Part shown: piece after piece, positions 7,900 to 16,141 of the stretch
Layout: each line of letters starts with the position of its first letter
How positions within the stretch are numbered: the first letter of the stretch is position 1
Origin: Cetobacterium_A somerae
GTDB taxonomy: Bacteria > Fusobacteriota > Fusobacteriia > Fusobacteriales > Fusobacteriaceae
Assembly (NCBI RefSeq): GCF_044784365.2
Contig: NZ_CP173062.2
Strand: one strand, 5' to 3'
Length of the DNA stretch: 64,000 nt
Translations under genes and position numbers: made by a program
Notes under the pieces: generated by a model
Told to the model about the DNA's origin: nothing
The model's database searches: none
The model's input: only the letters and a program-made list of their open reading frames with translations

Positions 7900-9033
7900 A
7901 TGAAAGGAAATAAAACTACAGGAGCTATACTTTTAGCTTGTTCTTTATTGATAGCTTTTATAGCAGGGAAAGAGTTTAAAAAAATGAGAGAGCCTGAGCC
8001 TATTGTAAAAGGAGAGGGAGTTACACAAGTAAAGATGTTAAGTGAGTATTTTCCAGATATAAAAGGAACTAATATGGATACTGAAATCTATGTTTTAAAA
8101 GGTAAAGAGAAGGGGGGATCTACACTTATTTTAGGTGGAACACATGGAAATGAACCGTCAGGACTTTTAAGTGCAGTATTATTTATAGAAAATGCTAAAG
8201 TTGATAAGGGAACTGTTTATGTAATTCCAAGAACTAATAATAGTGGATATACACATAATGACCCTCAAGAGGGATCGCCTCAAAGGTTTACAATTAAAAC
8301 TAAAGATGGAGATAGATGGTTTAGATATGGTTCACGTGCAACTAATCCACTAGATCAATGGCCAGACCCAGATGTGTATATACACGCAAGTTCTGGACAA
8401 CAGTTATCAGGAAATGAAACTAGAAATATAAATAGAGCTTATCCTGGAAGGCCTGATGGAACGTCTACAGAAAAAGCTGCTTATGCAATAGTTCAACTGA
8501 TAAAAAATGAAAAGATAGACATGACAATAGATTTACATGAAGCCTCACCAGAGTATCCAGTTATAAATGCAATAGTTGCTCATGATAGAGCGATGGGAAT
8601 TGCATCAAATACAGTAATGAATCTAGAGTTTGAAGATGTGGCAATAGGATTGGAGCCATCTCCTGTTAGTTTAAGAGGATTAACTCATAGAGAGTTAGGA
8701 GATTTTACAGATACATATGCAATTTTAATGGAAACAGCTAACCCAGCTCAAGGTAGATTGAGAGGAAAAACTAATGAAGCTTTAGTTGTAACTGGTGTTG
8801 ATCCAACATATGTAAAAGCTCAAAAATTAGGTCGTTTATTTGTACCATTTGATGAGAAAGGGCATCCTCTTGACGAAAGAGTATCAAGACATGTTGGAAG
8901 TGTTGTAGAACTTATAAAAGTGATGGGAGAAAATGAACCTGAAAAAGAGATTATAATAGAAAATGTTCCCACAATTTTAGAGATAAGAGAGAATGGAATA
9001 GGAAATTACTTGAATAAAGTGACAAAAAATTAA
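7900..9033 (+). CDS. Succinylglutamate desuccinylase/aspartoacylase family zinc hydrolase
   Basis: This 377-residue protein has an N-terminal hydrophobic signal or anchor (residues 7-22) and then an M14-like zinc hydrolase domain. The zinc ligands are visible as His82 and Glu85 in GGTHGNEPSG and His213 in TIDLHEASPEYP. Family members remove acyl groups from amino acids or cleave carboxy-terminal residues. Because it is exported and sits directly before pgsB, a role in cutting gamma-linked glutamate chains or their terminal groups is a sensible inference. Spacing to pgsB is 10 bases with an AAGAGGTGAG ribosome binding site. Confidence 0.82.
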   Translation: MKGNKTTGAILLACSLLIAFIAGKEFKKMREPEPIVKGEGVTQVKMLSEYFPDIKGTNMDTEIYVLKGKEKGGSTLILGGTHGNEPSGLLSAVLFIENAKVDKGTVYVIPRTNNSGYTHNDPQEGSPQRFTIKTKDGDRWFRYGSRATNPLDQWPDPDVYIHASSGQQLSGNETRNINRAYPGRPDGTSTEKAAYAIVQLIKNEKIDMTIDLHEASPEYPVINAIVAHDRAMGIASNTVMNLEFEDVAIGLEPSPVSLRGLTHRELGDFTDTYAILMETANPAQGRLRGKTNEALVVTGVDPTYVKAQKLGRLFVPFDEKGHPLDERVSRHVGSVVELIKVMGENEPEKEIIIENVPTILEIRENGIGNYLNKVTKN

Positions 9034-9043
9034 GAGGTGAGTT

Positions 9044-10174
9044 ATGGAAACTGTTGTTTTTACTTTCATAGGAATATTTTTTATAAAATTAATTTATGAG
9101 AAGATATCTTTAGAAAAAGCTAGAAAAAAAATAAAGATAGTTATTCATGTAAATGGAATAAGAGGTAAATCAACAGTTTCTAGACTTATTGATGCAGGAT
9201 TAAGAGATGGAGAGAAAAGAGTATTTACTAAGGTCACTGGAACAGAACCAAAATATATAGATATTGATAATCAAGAAAAAAATATAAAAAGAATTGGAAA
9301 AGCAAATATAAGAGAGCAGATAAAAACTATAAAAAAAGCTGCAAAGTGCCAAGCAGATATATTAGTTTTAGAGTGTATGGCTGTGAAGCCAGAGTTGCAA
9401 AAGATATCAGAGGAAAAAATTGTAAAAGCAGATATAGGTGTGATAACTAATGTAAGATATGATCATTTAGATGAGATGGGTGAGAGCTTAGAAAAAATTA
9501 CGAACTCACTTTGTAATATGATGCCTAAAAATGGAATTTTAGTAACTGGAGAAGAGAAAAATTTAGGTATAATTAAAGAGAAAGCTGAATTAAAAGTAAC
9601 TAAAGTTTTATTCATGGATGAATTAAAAGATGAGTATAAAGAGATAGACTTTATAGAAAATGTAGCAGTAGCTTTGAAAGTCTGTGAATGTTTAGGTGTA
9701 GATAGAGAAGTAGCATTAAAAAGAATGAAAAAATATAAAAAAGACTCTGGAGTTTTAAAAGAGATAAAATTTCTAAACTCTCAAGGTAAAAAAATAAGTT
9801 TTATAAATCTTTTAGCAGCCAATGATCCTGATTCTAGTGAGAAGATTATAAAAAATTTTGAGAGTGAAGAGTTATGGACTAGAAAAAAATACCTTATGGT
9901 TAATAATAGAAGAGATAGATTAAGTCGATTAGAGCAATTTGTAAATTTTGTTGAAAAGCATGAGAAAAAATTTGAAAAAATATTTATCTCAGGTGAGAGC
10001 ATAAATATTTTTTATAAGAAACTTAATAAAAATATGAATAAAGTTGAAGTTTTGAAAAACATAGAGCAATTCGATATTTTAGCTGAAGATTCAGTTATTT
10101 TTGCAGTGGGGAATATATGTGGGAAAGGAAAAGAGTTGTTAAAAGAGATTGAAAGTAGGGGTATAGATGAATGA
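9044..10174 (+). CDS. pgsB: Poly-gamma-glutamate synthase PgsB/CapB
   Basis: This 376-residue Mur-ligase-like amide ligase uses ATP to join glutamates through the gamma-carboxyl group. An N-terminal membrane helix (residues 1-18) is followed by the P-loop HVNGIRGKST (residues 35-44) and the family blocks TKVTGTEPKYI, LVLECMAVKPE and ITNVRYDHLDEMG. The length is close to the 390-odd residues of Bacillus PgsB. The end of the gene overlaps pgsC by eight bases, so the two subunits are probably translated in step. Fusobacterium nucleatum is reported to make polyglutamate, which fits. No pgsA homologue of the usual type is seen in the window. Confidence 0.93.
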   Translation: METVVFTFIGIFFIKLIYEKISLEKARKKIKIVIHVNGIRGKSTVSRLIDAGLRDGEKRVFTKVTGTEPKYIDIDNQEKNIKRIGKANIREQIKTIKKAAKCQADILVLECMAVKPELQKISEEKIVKADIGVITNVRYDHLDEMGESLEKITNSLCNMMPKNGILVTGEEKNLGIIKEKAELKVTKVLFMDELKDEYKEIDFIENVAVALKVCECLGVDREVALKRMKKYKKDSGVLKEIKFLNSQGKKISFINLLAANDPDSSEKIIKNFESEELWTRKKYLMVNNRRDRLSRLEQFVNFVEKHEKKFEKIFISGESINIFYKKLNKNMNKVEVLKNIEQFDILAEDSVIFAVGNICGKGKELLKEIESRGIDE

Positions 10175-10595
10175 AACTATAGTTATAATTGGGGTATTAT
10201 TAAGTATTTTATTTTATGAAGTAAGTGAACTATCTCCTGGTGGACTTATAGTTCCTGGTTATTTTGCACTTTTTTCAAATGACTACAAAAGAATAGTTGT
10301 AACAATATTAGTTGCATTTTTTGTATTAATAGTTGTGAGGTTTTTAGAAAAATATCTCATAATATATGGAAGACGTAGATTTGCAATATATATTATAATA
10401 ACTTTTTTACTTAAAAGATTTATAGGAGAGTTAGATTTTGAGATTTTAATTGGAGGAGAGGTAATAGGACTTCTTATACCTGCAATTTTAGCTCAAGATT
10501 TAGATAGAAATGGAGTAAAAAAGACTTTGCCAGCACTTCTTATATTAACAGGAGTTATAAAAAGTATTATTATAATAAGTGGGAGTTTTATATGA
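10167..10595 (+). CDS. pgsC: Poly-gamma-glutamate synthase membrane subunit PgsC/CapC
   Basis: This 142-residue polytopic protein has four or five hydrophobic helices and the characteristic start YEVSELSPGGLIVPGYFAL. PgsC forms the membrane part of the polymerase with PgsB and is needed for polymer synthesis and export. It overlaps pgsB at 10167-10174 and the next gene by four bases (10592-10595), giving a fully coupled trio. The length matches the family's usual 149 residues or so. Confidence 0.92.
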   Translation: MNETIVIIGVLLSILFYEVSELSPGGLIVPGYFALFSNDYKRIVVTILVAFFVLIVVRFLEKYLIIYGRRRFAIYIIITFLLKRFIGELDFEILIGGEVIGLLIPAILAQDLDRNGVKKTLPALLILTGVIKSIIIISGSFI

Positions 10596-11551
10596 AAAAA
10601 TATTCATTATATTTATTAGCAATTTTAGTTGGAATATGTTTAATCTTAGGGGATATGGAGTTTGGAGATAAGCATGAAGGTTTTGATGAGATGTTAGAAG
10701 CTAAAAATTTAATGGTAAAACTTTCTAAAGAGATATACAGTGAAAAGATAAACAGAGCAATTAATATTGATAAGAAATTAGATATTTTAGAAAGTGGTTT
10801 GATAGGAGAAGAGTTCACAGGAATAACAACAACATTAGGAGATTTAGATAGTAAGAGAATATCTACAAACCCAGAGTTTGCAGCTTATTTTGTGAAAAAA
10901 TTGAAAAATAAAGGATTGAAAAAAGATGATGTTGTATATGTAAATATGTCGAGTTCATTTCCAGGTCTTAATCTGTCTTTAATATCAGCCTTAGATACTC
11001 TCAATTTAAGGGGAGTTATAATAAACTCCATAGGTTCATCAATGTATGGTGCTAATAACGAAGAGTTTACATTTTTAGAAATGATAAATTTTTTAAAATC
11101 TAAAAATATGATAAAAAATAGTGTAGAGCTTTATACGTTAGGTGGAGATGCAGACGAAGGATTAAATTTCGATGAAGATGTGAAAGGGCACTTAGTAGAG
11201 AGATTAAATGAGATAGATATTCCAAAATTAGATTTTAAAGATTTAAATGACAACATAGGGAAAAGAATAGCTTACTATGAAAAATATCCAAATCCAAAGT
11301 ATTTTATAAATATTGGTGGGAATTTAGTTTCTACTAAGTTAGAAAAGTATTATGAAAGTTTAGGAATTCCAACTTTAACTATGTTAAATATTAAACAGAT
11401 AGCTCTTGCTAATGGAATTTCTAATGTTAAAAATACAAAGCAACTATATGAAAAGTCTCAAAATCTTATATTTTATTTTGGGATTATATTTGCCTTTATA
11501 GGGTATATTTTGAAGATATTTTATAAAAATAAAAAATCCATTCGTTATTGA
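10592..11551 (+). CDS. Poly-gamma-glutamate system protein
   Basis: This 319-residue protein has an N-terminal membrane anchor (residues 3-20) and a C-terminal hydrophobic helix (about residues 290-308), so its central domain is probably periplasmic. The central region includes VVYVNMSSSFPGLNLSLISA and a glycine-rich FINIGGNLVSTKL. It corresponds to the family annotated as poly-gamma-glutamate system protein, found with pgsB and pgsC in bacteria without standard PgsA. That suggests it replaces PgsA or guides the polymer through the envelope. The stop codon lies inside the terminator hairpin, and this is the last gene of the operon. Confidence 0.82.
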   Translation: MKKYSLYLLAILVGICLILGDMEFGDKHEGFDEMLEAKNLMVKLSKEIYSEKINRAINIDKKLDILESGLIGEEFTGITTTLGDLDSKRISTNPEFAAYFVKKLKNKGLKKDDVVYVNMSSSFPGLNLSLISALDTLNLRGVIINSIGSSMYGANNEEFTFLEMINFLKSKNMIKNSVELYTLGGDADEGLNFDEDVKGHLVERLNEIDIPKLDFKDLNDNIGKRIAYYEKYPNPKYFINIGGNLVSTKLEKYYESLGIPTLTMLNIKQIALANGISNVKNTKQLYEKSQNLIFYFGIIFAFIGYILKIFYKNKKSIRY

Positions 11552-11564
11552 ATGGATTTTTTTA
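11531..11564 (+). terminator. Bidirectional terminator between convergent genes
   Basis: AAAAAATCCATTC (11531-11543) pairs with GAATGGATTTTTT (11550-11562) around a six-base loop. T runs on both strands serve the pgs operon and the convergent gene ending at 11568. The pgs operon stop codon (11549-11551) is inside the hairpin. Confidence 0.88.
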
Positions 11565-11567
11565 TTA

Positions 11568-11885
11568 CTAGTTATACATTACTCTTACAGTAACTTTACC
11601 TTTTAAATTATTTTGTTTTGAATTTAAAACTAATTTTCCACTTATATCTTTTTCATTGTATGACTTAATATTATTAAGTTCTTTAATATAAACTTTAACT
11701 TGTTCCTCTTTAGAGTTATCTAATTTAAAATTAAGAACATCTTCATTTGACATTTTCTTAATTTCTATTTTACTAGGGTTTATTAAATTTAATCTTGTAG
11801 AAATATCAATATTTGCATTATTGTTTGAACCAAGAGTAAAAATAAAATTTAGCACAAAAAAACTAAAGAAATAGAATTTCTTCAT
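11568..11885 (-). CDS. Small secreted protein controlled by a c-di-GMP riboswitch
   Basis: This 105-residue protein has a signal peptide (MKKFYFFSFFVLNFIFTLGS) and a mature part of about 85 residues rich in beta-strand-like segments, with no cysteine and no recognised domain. Its pattern (short hydrophilic strands, an NSKEEQVKVYIKELN stretch and a C-terminal KVTVRVMYN) recalls immunoglobulin-like pilus or chaperone domains, but this is only an impression. An AAGGAGG site precedes the ATG. The gene has its own promoter and GEMM aptamer upstream, separate from the fibre operon that ends at 12121. It may be an accessory fibre subunit or anchoring factor. I do not recognise the family. Confidence 0.75.
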   Translation of the reverse strand: MKKFYFFSFFVLNFIFTLGSNNNANIDISTRLNLINPSKIEIKKMSNEDVLNFKLDNSKEEQVKVYIKELNNIKSYNEKDISGKLVLNSKQNNLKGKVTVRVMYN

Positions 11886-11974
11886 TTTAATCCTCCTTAA
11901 AATTTAATAATAAAACTAAAATTAAATTAAAATTAAATTAAAATAAAGTAGTATTCACTTCTTTATATACTGCA

Positions 11975-12036
11975 ACTGGCTGCCATTTTAAAGGCCCTAT
12001 AGCTTTGCGTCACACAGTTTCCCATGCTTTGCCTTT
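11975..12036 (-). ncRNA. c-di-GMP-I (GEMM) riboswitch aptamer upstream of small secreted gene
   Basis: On the minus strand the RNA reads GGCAAAG, a hairpin arm with a GAAA tetraloop, GACGCAAAGC, a GGGCC segment, then AUGGCAGCC. This is the ordered core of the class I cyclic-di-GMP riboswitch. It matches the second aptamer at 20995-21053 almost base for base in the conserved parts, while the first hairpin differs in sequence but keeps its pairing (GCATGG with CTGTGT). Between the aptamer and the start codon at 11885 are about 90 A/T-rich bases. Only weak hairpins are visible there (AGTAT/ATACT; AAAGAAGT/ACTACTTT with a mismatch), so the mode of control is unclear. Confidence 0.88.
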
Positions 12037-12068
12037 ATTTTAATTCTTCCAAATTAACCTACAATAAA

Positions 12069-12098
12069 ATTGTACTATATTGTTATTTCATTTGTCAA
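12069..12098 (-). promoter_or_regulatory. Promoter of the riboswitch/small secreted protein unit
   Basis: On the minus strand, TTGACA (12093-12098) and TACAAT (12069-12074) are separated by 18 bases. This places transcription start just before the GEMM aptamer, so the downstream gene is an independent unit. Confidence 0.72.
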
Positions 12099-12120
12099 TA
12101 GCAGAAGAAATACAGCTAAA

Positions 12121-12564
12121 TTAATATTTTCCAATGATTCCTATACCTATTTCATTTAATATTATTGTTTCTTCATCTAAAAGAGATTTAGAATCATTAG
12201 GAAGTTCCTTAAAAATTATATAACTTTTATAATTTTCACCTTTATTTAAGATATCTATTTTGTTATATACCAATTTTATTAATTTTTCCTCTTTTGATTT
12301 TAATATTATAAATTTTGGAAAACATTGAAGCATAGATTCTAAACTATTATTTTGAAACTCCTCTGGAGTCTCAAAATATGTTAGAAGTTTAACTGTTTTA
12401 TCTCCGTTATTTATAAGATAAATATCTTTAACAGAATTATTATTTAAATCTAACTCTATCTTTGTAGGAGTTATAGATAAATTAAATTCACTTGATAATA
12501 TGATAGTAGAAAAAATTAAATATATAAATAATAATTTTATGTGGAACACTCTCCTTTTAGCCAT
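12121..12564 (-). CDS. Fimbrial chaperone-like secreted protein, last gene of fibre operon
   Basis: This 147-residue protein has a hydrophobic signal peptide after a basic start (residues 8-25). The mature part (LSITPTKIELDLNNNSVKDIYLINNGDKTVKLLTYFETP, seen in sections) resembles the first immunoglobulin-like domain of PapD-type chaperones. The usual second domain is missing, since full chaperones are about 220-240 residues, like the two at the head of the operon. It starts six bases after the EAL gene stop. The ATG at 12564 lacks a clear ribosome binding site, and a GTG at 12549 is an alternative. It may be a specialised subunit or a reduced chaperone. Confidence 0.66.
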   Translation of the reverse strand: MAKRRVFHIKLLFIYLIFSTIILSSEFNLSITPTKIELDLNNNSVKDIYLINNGDKTVKLLTYFETPEEFQNNSLESMLQCFPKFIILKSKEEKLIKLVYNKIDILNKGENYKSYIIFKELPNDSKSLLDEETIILNEIGIGIIGKY

Positions 12565-12569
12565 AAGTT

Positions 12570-13277
12570 TTATAGAGCTAACTCGTTTTCTAGAATTGGT
12601 TTTCCCATATAGTAACCTTGTACAAAATTAACACCAATCTCTTTAATAAAATCAAATTGTTCTTTAGTTTCAATTCCTTCAATTGTAATCTCGTGTTTCA
12701 TTGTTTTTAATAGAGATACAATTCCTTTATAAACCTCTTTTCCTAAAGGACAATTAATATCTTTTAATAAACTTCGATCAATTTTAACTTTATTAATTTG
12801 AGTTTTTAAAAGAGTTTCCAGACTAGAGTTTTTCATAGGAAAATCATCCATGACAACCTTTATTCCTAATTTATTTAGCTGATTGATTCTAGTAATTAAT
12901 TTTTTATAGTTAAAATCTCCTCTTTCAGTTAATTCAATTTCTAGATTAGATAAGTTACATTTTAATAGATTTACTTTTTCAAGAAATTCGTCCATTAAAA
13001 TTGTTATTGGTGAAATATTTATTGCTATTTTTTTTCCATCTTTTAAATATTTTTCAATTTTTTTTAAAATTAAAAAATCTAGTTCGTGTATAGTGTCTTG
13101 TTTTTCTAAAAATTTTATCACTTTTATTGTAGAAATAACATCATTATCTTTATTATAAAATCTCGATAAAACCTCATAACTCTTTATTTCCCCGTCTAAA
13201 GAATATATCGGTTGAAAAGCAACTTTTAAAATATCTTCTAAATTAAGTTTTAAAAGATTTTCCAATTGTTTATTCAT
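12570..13277 (-). CDS. EAL-domain protein (c-di-GMP phosphodiesterase or sensor)
   Basis: This 235-residue stand-alone EAL domain has no signal peptide or membrane helix, so it acts in the cytoplasm. The metal- and substrate-binding residues of the family are present: Glu35 in YEVLSR, Asn87 in INISP, Glu115 in IELTE, Asp144-Asp145, Lys165 and Asp167 in KVKIDR, Glu200 in IEGIET, and Gln220 in QGYYMGKP. The loop after the Asp pair reads DDFPMKNSS where active enzymes usually have DDFGTGYSS. Catalysis is therefore likely but not certain. It sits in the fibre operon whose leader carries a c-di-GMP riboswitch, so its product could lower or read the same signal that controls the operon. Confidence 0.9.
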   Translation of the reverse strand: MNKQLENLLKLNLEDILKVAFQPIYSLDGEIKSYEVLSRFYNKDNDVISTIKVIKFLEKQDTIHELDFLILKKIEKYLKDGKKIAINISPITILMDEFLEKVNLLKCNLSNLEIELTERGDFNYKKLITRINQLNKLGIKVVMDDFPMKNSSLETLLKTQINKVKIDRSLLKDINCPLGKEVYKGIVSLLKTMKHEITIEGIETKEQFDFIKEIGVNFVQGYYMGKPILENELAL

Positions 13278-13309
13278 ATTGTCCCCCAGTATTGATGTAT
13301 TTTCTATAA

Positions 13310-14833
13310 TTATTTTAGTTCTATATTTAAATAAAATTGTCCTGTATGTTCACCTTCGATAGCTTCACTAGTGTTTGTAAGTGTACTATTTAATATGAAA
13401 TAGCTATTTCCAGTAGATGTTTCTTTTTGCTCAGGAGTTACTGAAAAATTGCTAGCTATAATTTTAGAACTTTTATTTTCATTTTCAAGCTCTACTTTAT
13501 CCATAGCTGGAACTAGAGTCAATTCTTTACTAGATAAATTTTTTATAACTATTTTAGAAGTAGCAGCTTTTGAGTCATCACCTTTTAAAACTGTTCCAAA
13601 ATCTAAAACTTCTTTAGACACAATTTCAAAAGTTGGAGTATTTATCTTTCTAAACTTTATTGGTGGATACTCAATAGATAATGTATTCCCAAATTTATCA
13701 TTTGGAATATTTATGTTTTTCTCTGAATGTCCAGGACCTGTAGAACTAGGAATTAAAGATATATTAAGATTATTTCCAGTATATGGTATATCAATAGTAT
13801 CATTTCCATTATTAATAGGAAGATAAGCATATTCTATAATTTTTTTTATTACTTGTTGTGGAATAGCTATTTTCAACTCGCCACTAATTGTTGCTGCTGC
13901 TAAAGTCACAAATCTTTCAGTATCATCAATTCCTAAGTTACCAGTTAATTTTTTTCTAAAGAAGGGAGTGTTAATCTCTTTCAAATAAGGATAAATTTTG
14001 AAGTTTTCTTCATTAATATTTAGATAAATGTTATTGATTTCCTCGGGACCATTAACATTAGTATTGTCGCTTGAACTATTTGTTACGGTGTATCCCCACT
14101 CTGAAATACTTCCTATTCCTATAGCAGAAAGTAGTTTTGCACTACCATTAGTACTACCTATCGTTTCTAAAGAAATAGTTCCCAGAGAAATAGTGTAATA
14201 TCCGTTTTCGTATGTAATTATATTTTCATCTATTGTATAATCTTTTAATTTACTAGTGTATCTAAAGTATGTATTAAAGTCATTATACGTAGATTCCTTA
14301 TTCTCAATAAACTCAGCTCTGTAAATCTTTTCAACTAGTCCTGTTTTGTTATTAATTACTCCTAAATAGAATGTTTCAGGCTTTAAATCATAGGATACCT
14401 CTAAAACCTTTTCTCTGTTTTGTTCAATTAGACTATAACTTATATTTTTTAGTTTGATTTTTTCACCATTTCTTAATTTAACTCCTTGTTCGAAAACTCT
14501 ATTCATTTTAAACTTCTCATTTTTTTTCATATAAGTTGCAGCATTGTCTAAATTTTCTAAAATAAAAATCTCATAGTTATTGCTATCAGTTACAATCTTC
14601 TTTTTTTCTGCAGCTTTTTTTAAATCTTTAAAATCAAAAATTATTTTATTTTCGTTCTCATATATTACCCCAGTTATTTTTTCTGTTTTTATTTTTAGAA
14701 CTTCAATATCTAAATTAGCTTTCTCTCTTTGTGGAAGAGCTTCAATTGTTGTAACTTCATTTTTTGAAAAGCTAGTTAAGAAAATACAGATAAAGAAACT
14801 GAAATTAATTAAAAATTTATTTATCCCCCTCAC
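13310..14833 (-). CDS. Large secreted fibre-operon protein, possible tip adhesin
   Basis: The protein has about 507 residues with a hydrophobic signal sequence (FLINFSFFICIFLTSFS) and is otherwise hydrophilic and rich in Asn, Ser, Thr and predicted strands. The last 110 residues (LDFGTVLKGDDSK onwards) look like one immunoglobulin-like or pilin-like domain. The start is uncertain: a TTG at 14863 gives 517 residues with no ribosome binding site. A GTG at 14833, just after CGGGGAGA, gives a more standard signal peptide and is chosen here. The gene overlaps the LysM gene. Being the largest non-usher secreted product of the operon, it is the best candidate for the tip adhesin, but no adhesin domain is recognised. 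Confidence 0.72.
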   Translation of the reverse strand: MRGINKFLINFSFFICIFLTSFSKNEVTTIEALPQREKANLDIEVLKIKTEKITGVIYENENKIIFDFKDLKKAAEKKKIVTDSNNYEIFILENLDNAATYMKKNEKFKMNRVFEQGVKLRNGEKIKLKNISYSLIEQNREKVLEVSYDLKPETFYLGVINNKTGLVEKIYRAEFIENKESTYNDFNTYFRYTSKLKDYTIDENIITYENGYYTISLGTISLETIGSTNGSAKLLSAIGIGSISEWGYTVTNSSSDNTNVNGPEEINNIYLNINEENFKIYPYLKEINTPFFRKKLTGNLGIDDTERFVTLAAATISGELKIAIPQQVIKKIIEYAYLPINNGNDTIDIPYTGNNLNISLIPSSTGPGHSEKNINIPNDKFGNTLSIEYPPIKFRKINTPTFEIVSKEVLDFGTVLKGDDSKAATSKIVIKNLSSKELTLVPAMDKVELENENKSSKIIASNFSVTPEQKETSTGNSYFILNSTLTNTSEAIEGEHTGQFYLNIELK

Positions 14834-15137
14834 TCTCCCCGTTTTGTTTTTTATTTTCCTCAAAGTATAATATCTGTCCTGGATAAATATCCCTACTATT
14901 TTTTAGATTATTTATTCGAAGTAGCTCTTCTAAAGGTATTCTATACGAATTGGCAACCTCTTCCAAATGCTCTTTTCCTTTAATGACATAGTAATTTTTA
15001 CTGTTCGAAGGATCCCCCTTGCCTATTCCAATAACTAATGTGTTTTTTTCTTTTATTTTTATATCATAATTCAAATGAGAATTTCCTAAAACAAAGGAAT
15101 TTAAAATAAAAATTCCCATAAAAATTTTATATATCAT
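14817..15137 (-). CDS. Secreted LysM-domain protein
   Basis: This 106-residue protein has a signal peptide (residues 1-18, ending near VLG) and a C-terminal LysM module: YYVIKGKEHLEEVANSYRIP, then LLRINNLKNSRDIYPGQILYF. LysM modules bind peptidoglycan or related glycans, so this protein may anchor the fibre apparatus to the cell wall in the periplasm. It overlaps the preceding gene by 11 bases and the following gene by about 17, showing tight coupling within the operon. A short charged tail (EENKKQNGESEGDK) ends the protein. Confidence 0.82.
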   Translation of the reverse strand: MIYKIFMGIFILNSFVLGNSHLNYDIKIKEKNTLVIGIGKGDPSNSKNYYVIKGKEHLEEVANSYRIPLEELLRINNLKNSRDIYPGQILYFEENKKQNGESEGDK

Positions 15138-15573
15138 TTATGTTCCCCCTTTTCTTATATTGAGATACAATAATAGGAATATATCCTACATATTCTCCTT
15201 CAATATCAATAACTTCCCCTTTATTAATATCTTTTCTATCTAAAACAGCGTAAAAAGCAAATTGCTCTCTCTCTTTAGTTATGATTATCTCTTTTTTAGA
15301 TGATTCCATTCCTAGCTTTTCTACCTTTAGCCATTTTCTACGATTAGTCATAAGATTATACTCTGGAAATTCAAACATTATTTTTTTCCCAAAATCTTCC
15401 TCTTTATTATCTGTAAAAACTTCAATGATTCCCTTTCCTAGAATTTTATCTTTGTCTAAATGAGTAGTATTGATGCTTTTAAATCTCATAGGCTCAGCTA
15501 TTCTAACCTTTATTTCACTAAAAGTTAACTTTTGAATACTAAATAGAAATACTAATAAAATTAATTTTTTCAT
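15127..15573 (-). CDS. Secreted protein of the fibre operon, possible minor subunit
   Basis: This 148-residue protein has a clear signal peptide (MKKLILLVFLFSIQKLTFS) and a mature region that opens EIKVRIAEPMRFKSINT. That opening resembles the first strand of fimbrial subunits and chaperones. The rest alternates strand-like segments with charged loops and has no cysteine. It begins three bases after the stop of the upstream gene and overlaps the LysM gene. I do not recognise a family; a minor pilin or periplasmic accessory role is inferred from context. Confidence 0.68.
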   Translation of the reverse strand: MKKLILLVFLFSIQKLTFSEIKVRIAEPMRFKSINTTHLDKDKILGKGIIEVFTDNKEEDFGKKIMFEFPEYNLMTNRRKWLKVEKLGMESSKKEIIITKEREQFAFYAVLDRKDINKGEVIDIEGEYVGYIPIIVSQYKKRGNINDI

Positions 15574-15575
15574 AT

Positions 15576-16127
15576 CTATTTCCCATCCCTAACTTCAACT
15601 GTTATATAAACTCTTTTTCTATGTAGTCCCTCTTTTGTAATGTTTGAACCATCAATACTTAAAATATTATCATCGACAACTTTTTTATTTATATATTTAG
15701 GTGAGTATATTCTAGTATCAATATTTCCATCATTATCTAAATCTAACTCTTTTTGAGAATACTTTAGCATATAGTAATCTTTTTTCTCAGGCTCTTTATT
15801 CATCTCAATTTCAAATGGAATATCAAGTTTTTGATTATCAATAACCATAGCTTTGATTTCAACATCTGATATAATTTCTAAAGGTACTATAACTTTAACT
15901 TTACTCTCCATCATAACAGTAGAGATTTTTTCTAAAACCCAAACATCTTCATTTTCATCAACTTTTTCCACTGGTGAAGCAGGAATTAGTGGAATCATAG
16001 GCATTGATAGATTTGAGTTAGCAACTGGAGGTCCCATTGTTTCATCTGAAGGAAGTGTCATTATTCCCTCAGATGAAAAAACTACCAGTTGTGTTAATAT
16101 ATAAAAAAGTATAAATAAAACCTTCAT
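15576..16127 (-). CDS. Secreted protein with a DxDxDG loop, fibre operon
   Basis: This 183-residue protein has a signal peptide (about residues 1-19) and then a Pro/Met-rich linker (residues 22-52). The following domain includes LDLDNDGNIDTRIYSP, a loop with the D-x-D-x-D-G spacing of calcium-binding loops. The C-terminal KRVYITVEVRDGK is strand-like. It lies between the usher and the 148-residue subunit with spacings of a few bases. No family is recognised. A structural subunit or a calcium-dependent assembly factor is possible. Confidence 0.68.
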   Translation of the reverse strand: MKVLFILFYILTQLVVFSSEGIMTLPSDETMGPPVANSNLSMPMIPLIPASPVEKVDENEDVWVLEKISTVMMESKVKVIVPLEIISDVEIKAMVIDNQKLDIPFEIEMNKEPEKKDYYMLKYSQKELDLDNDGNIDTRIYSPKYINKKVVDDNILSIDGSNITKEGLHRKRVYITVEVRDGK

Positions 16128-16141
16128 ATTTTACCCCTATT

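Noticed and set aside
12541..12564. Possible AUA start codon after AAAAGGAGAG for the single-domain chaperone-like gene, with a similar GAGGTG-AUA arrangement in the GntR gene
   Set aside because: AUA starts are very rare; ordinary ATG or GTG starts exist in frame in both cases, so the observation is kept only as a note on uncertain starts.
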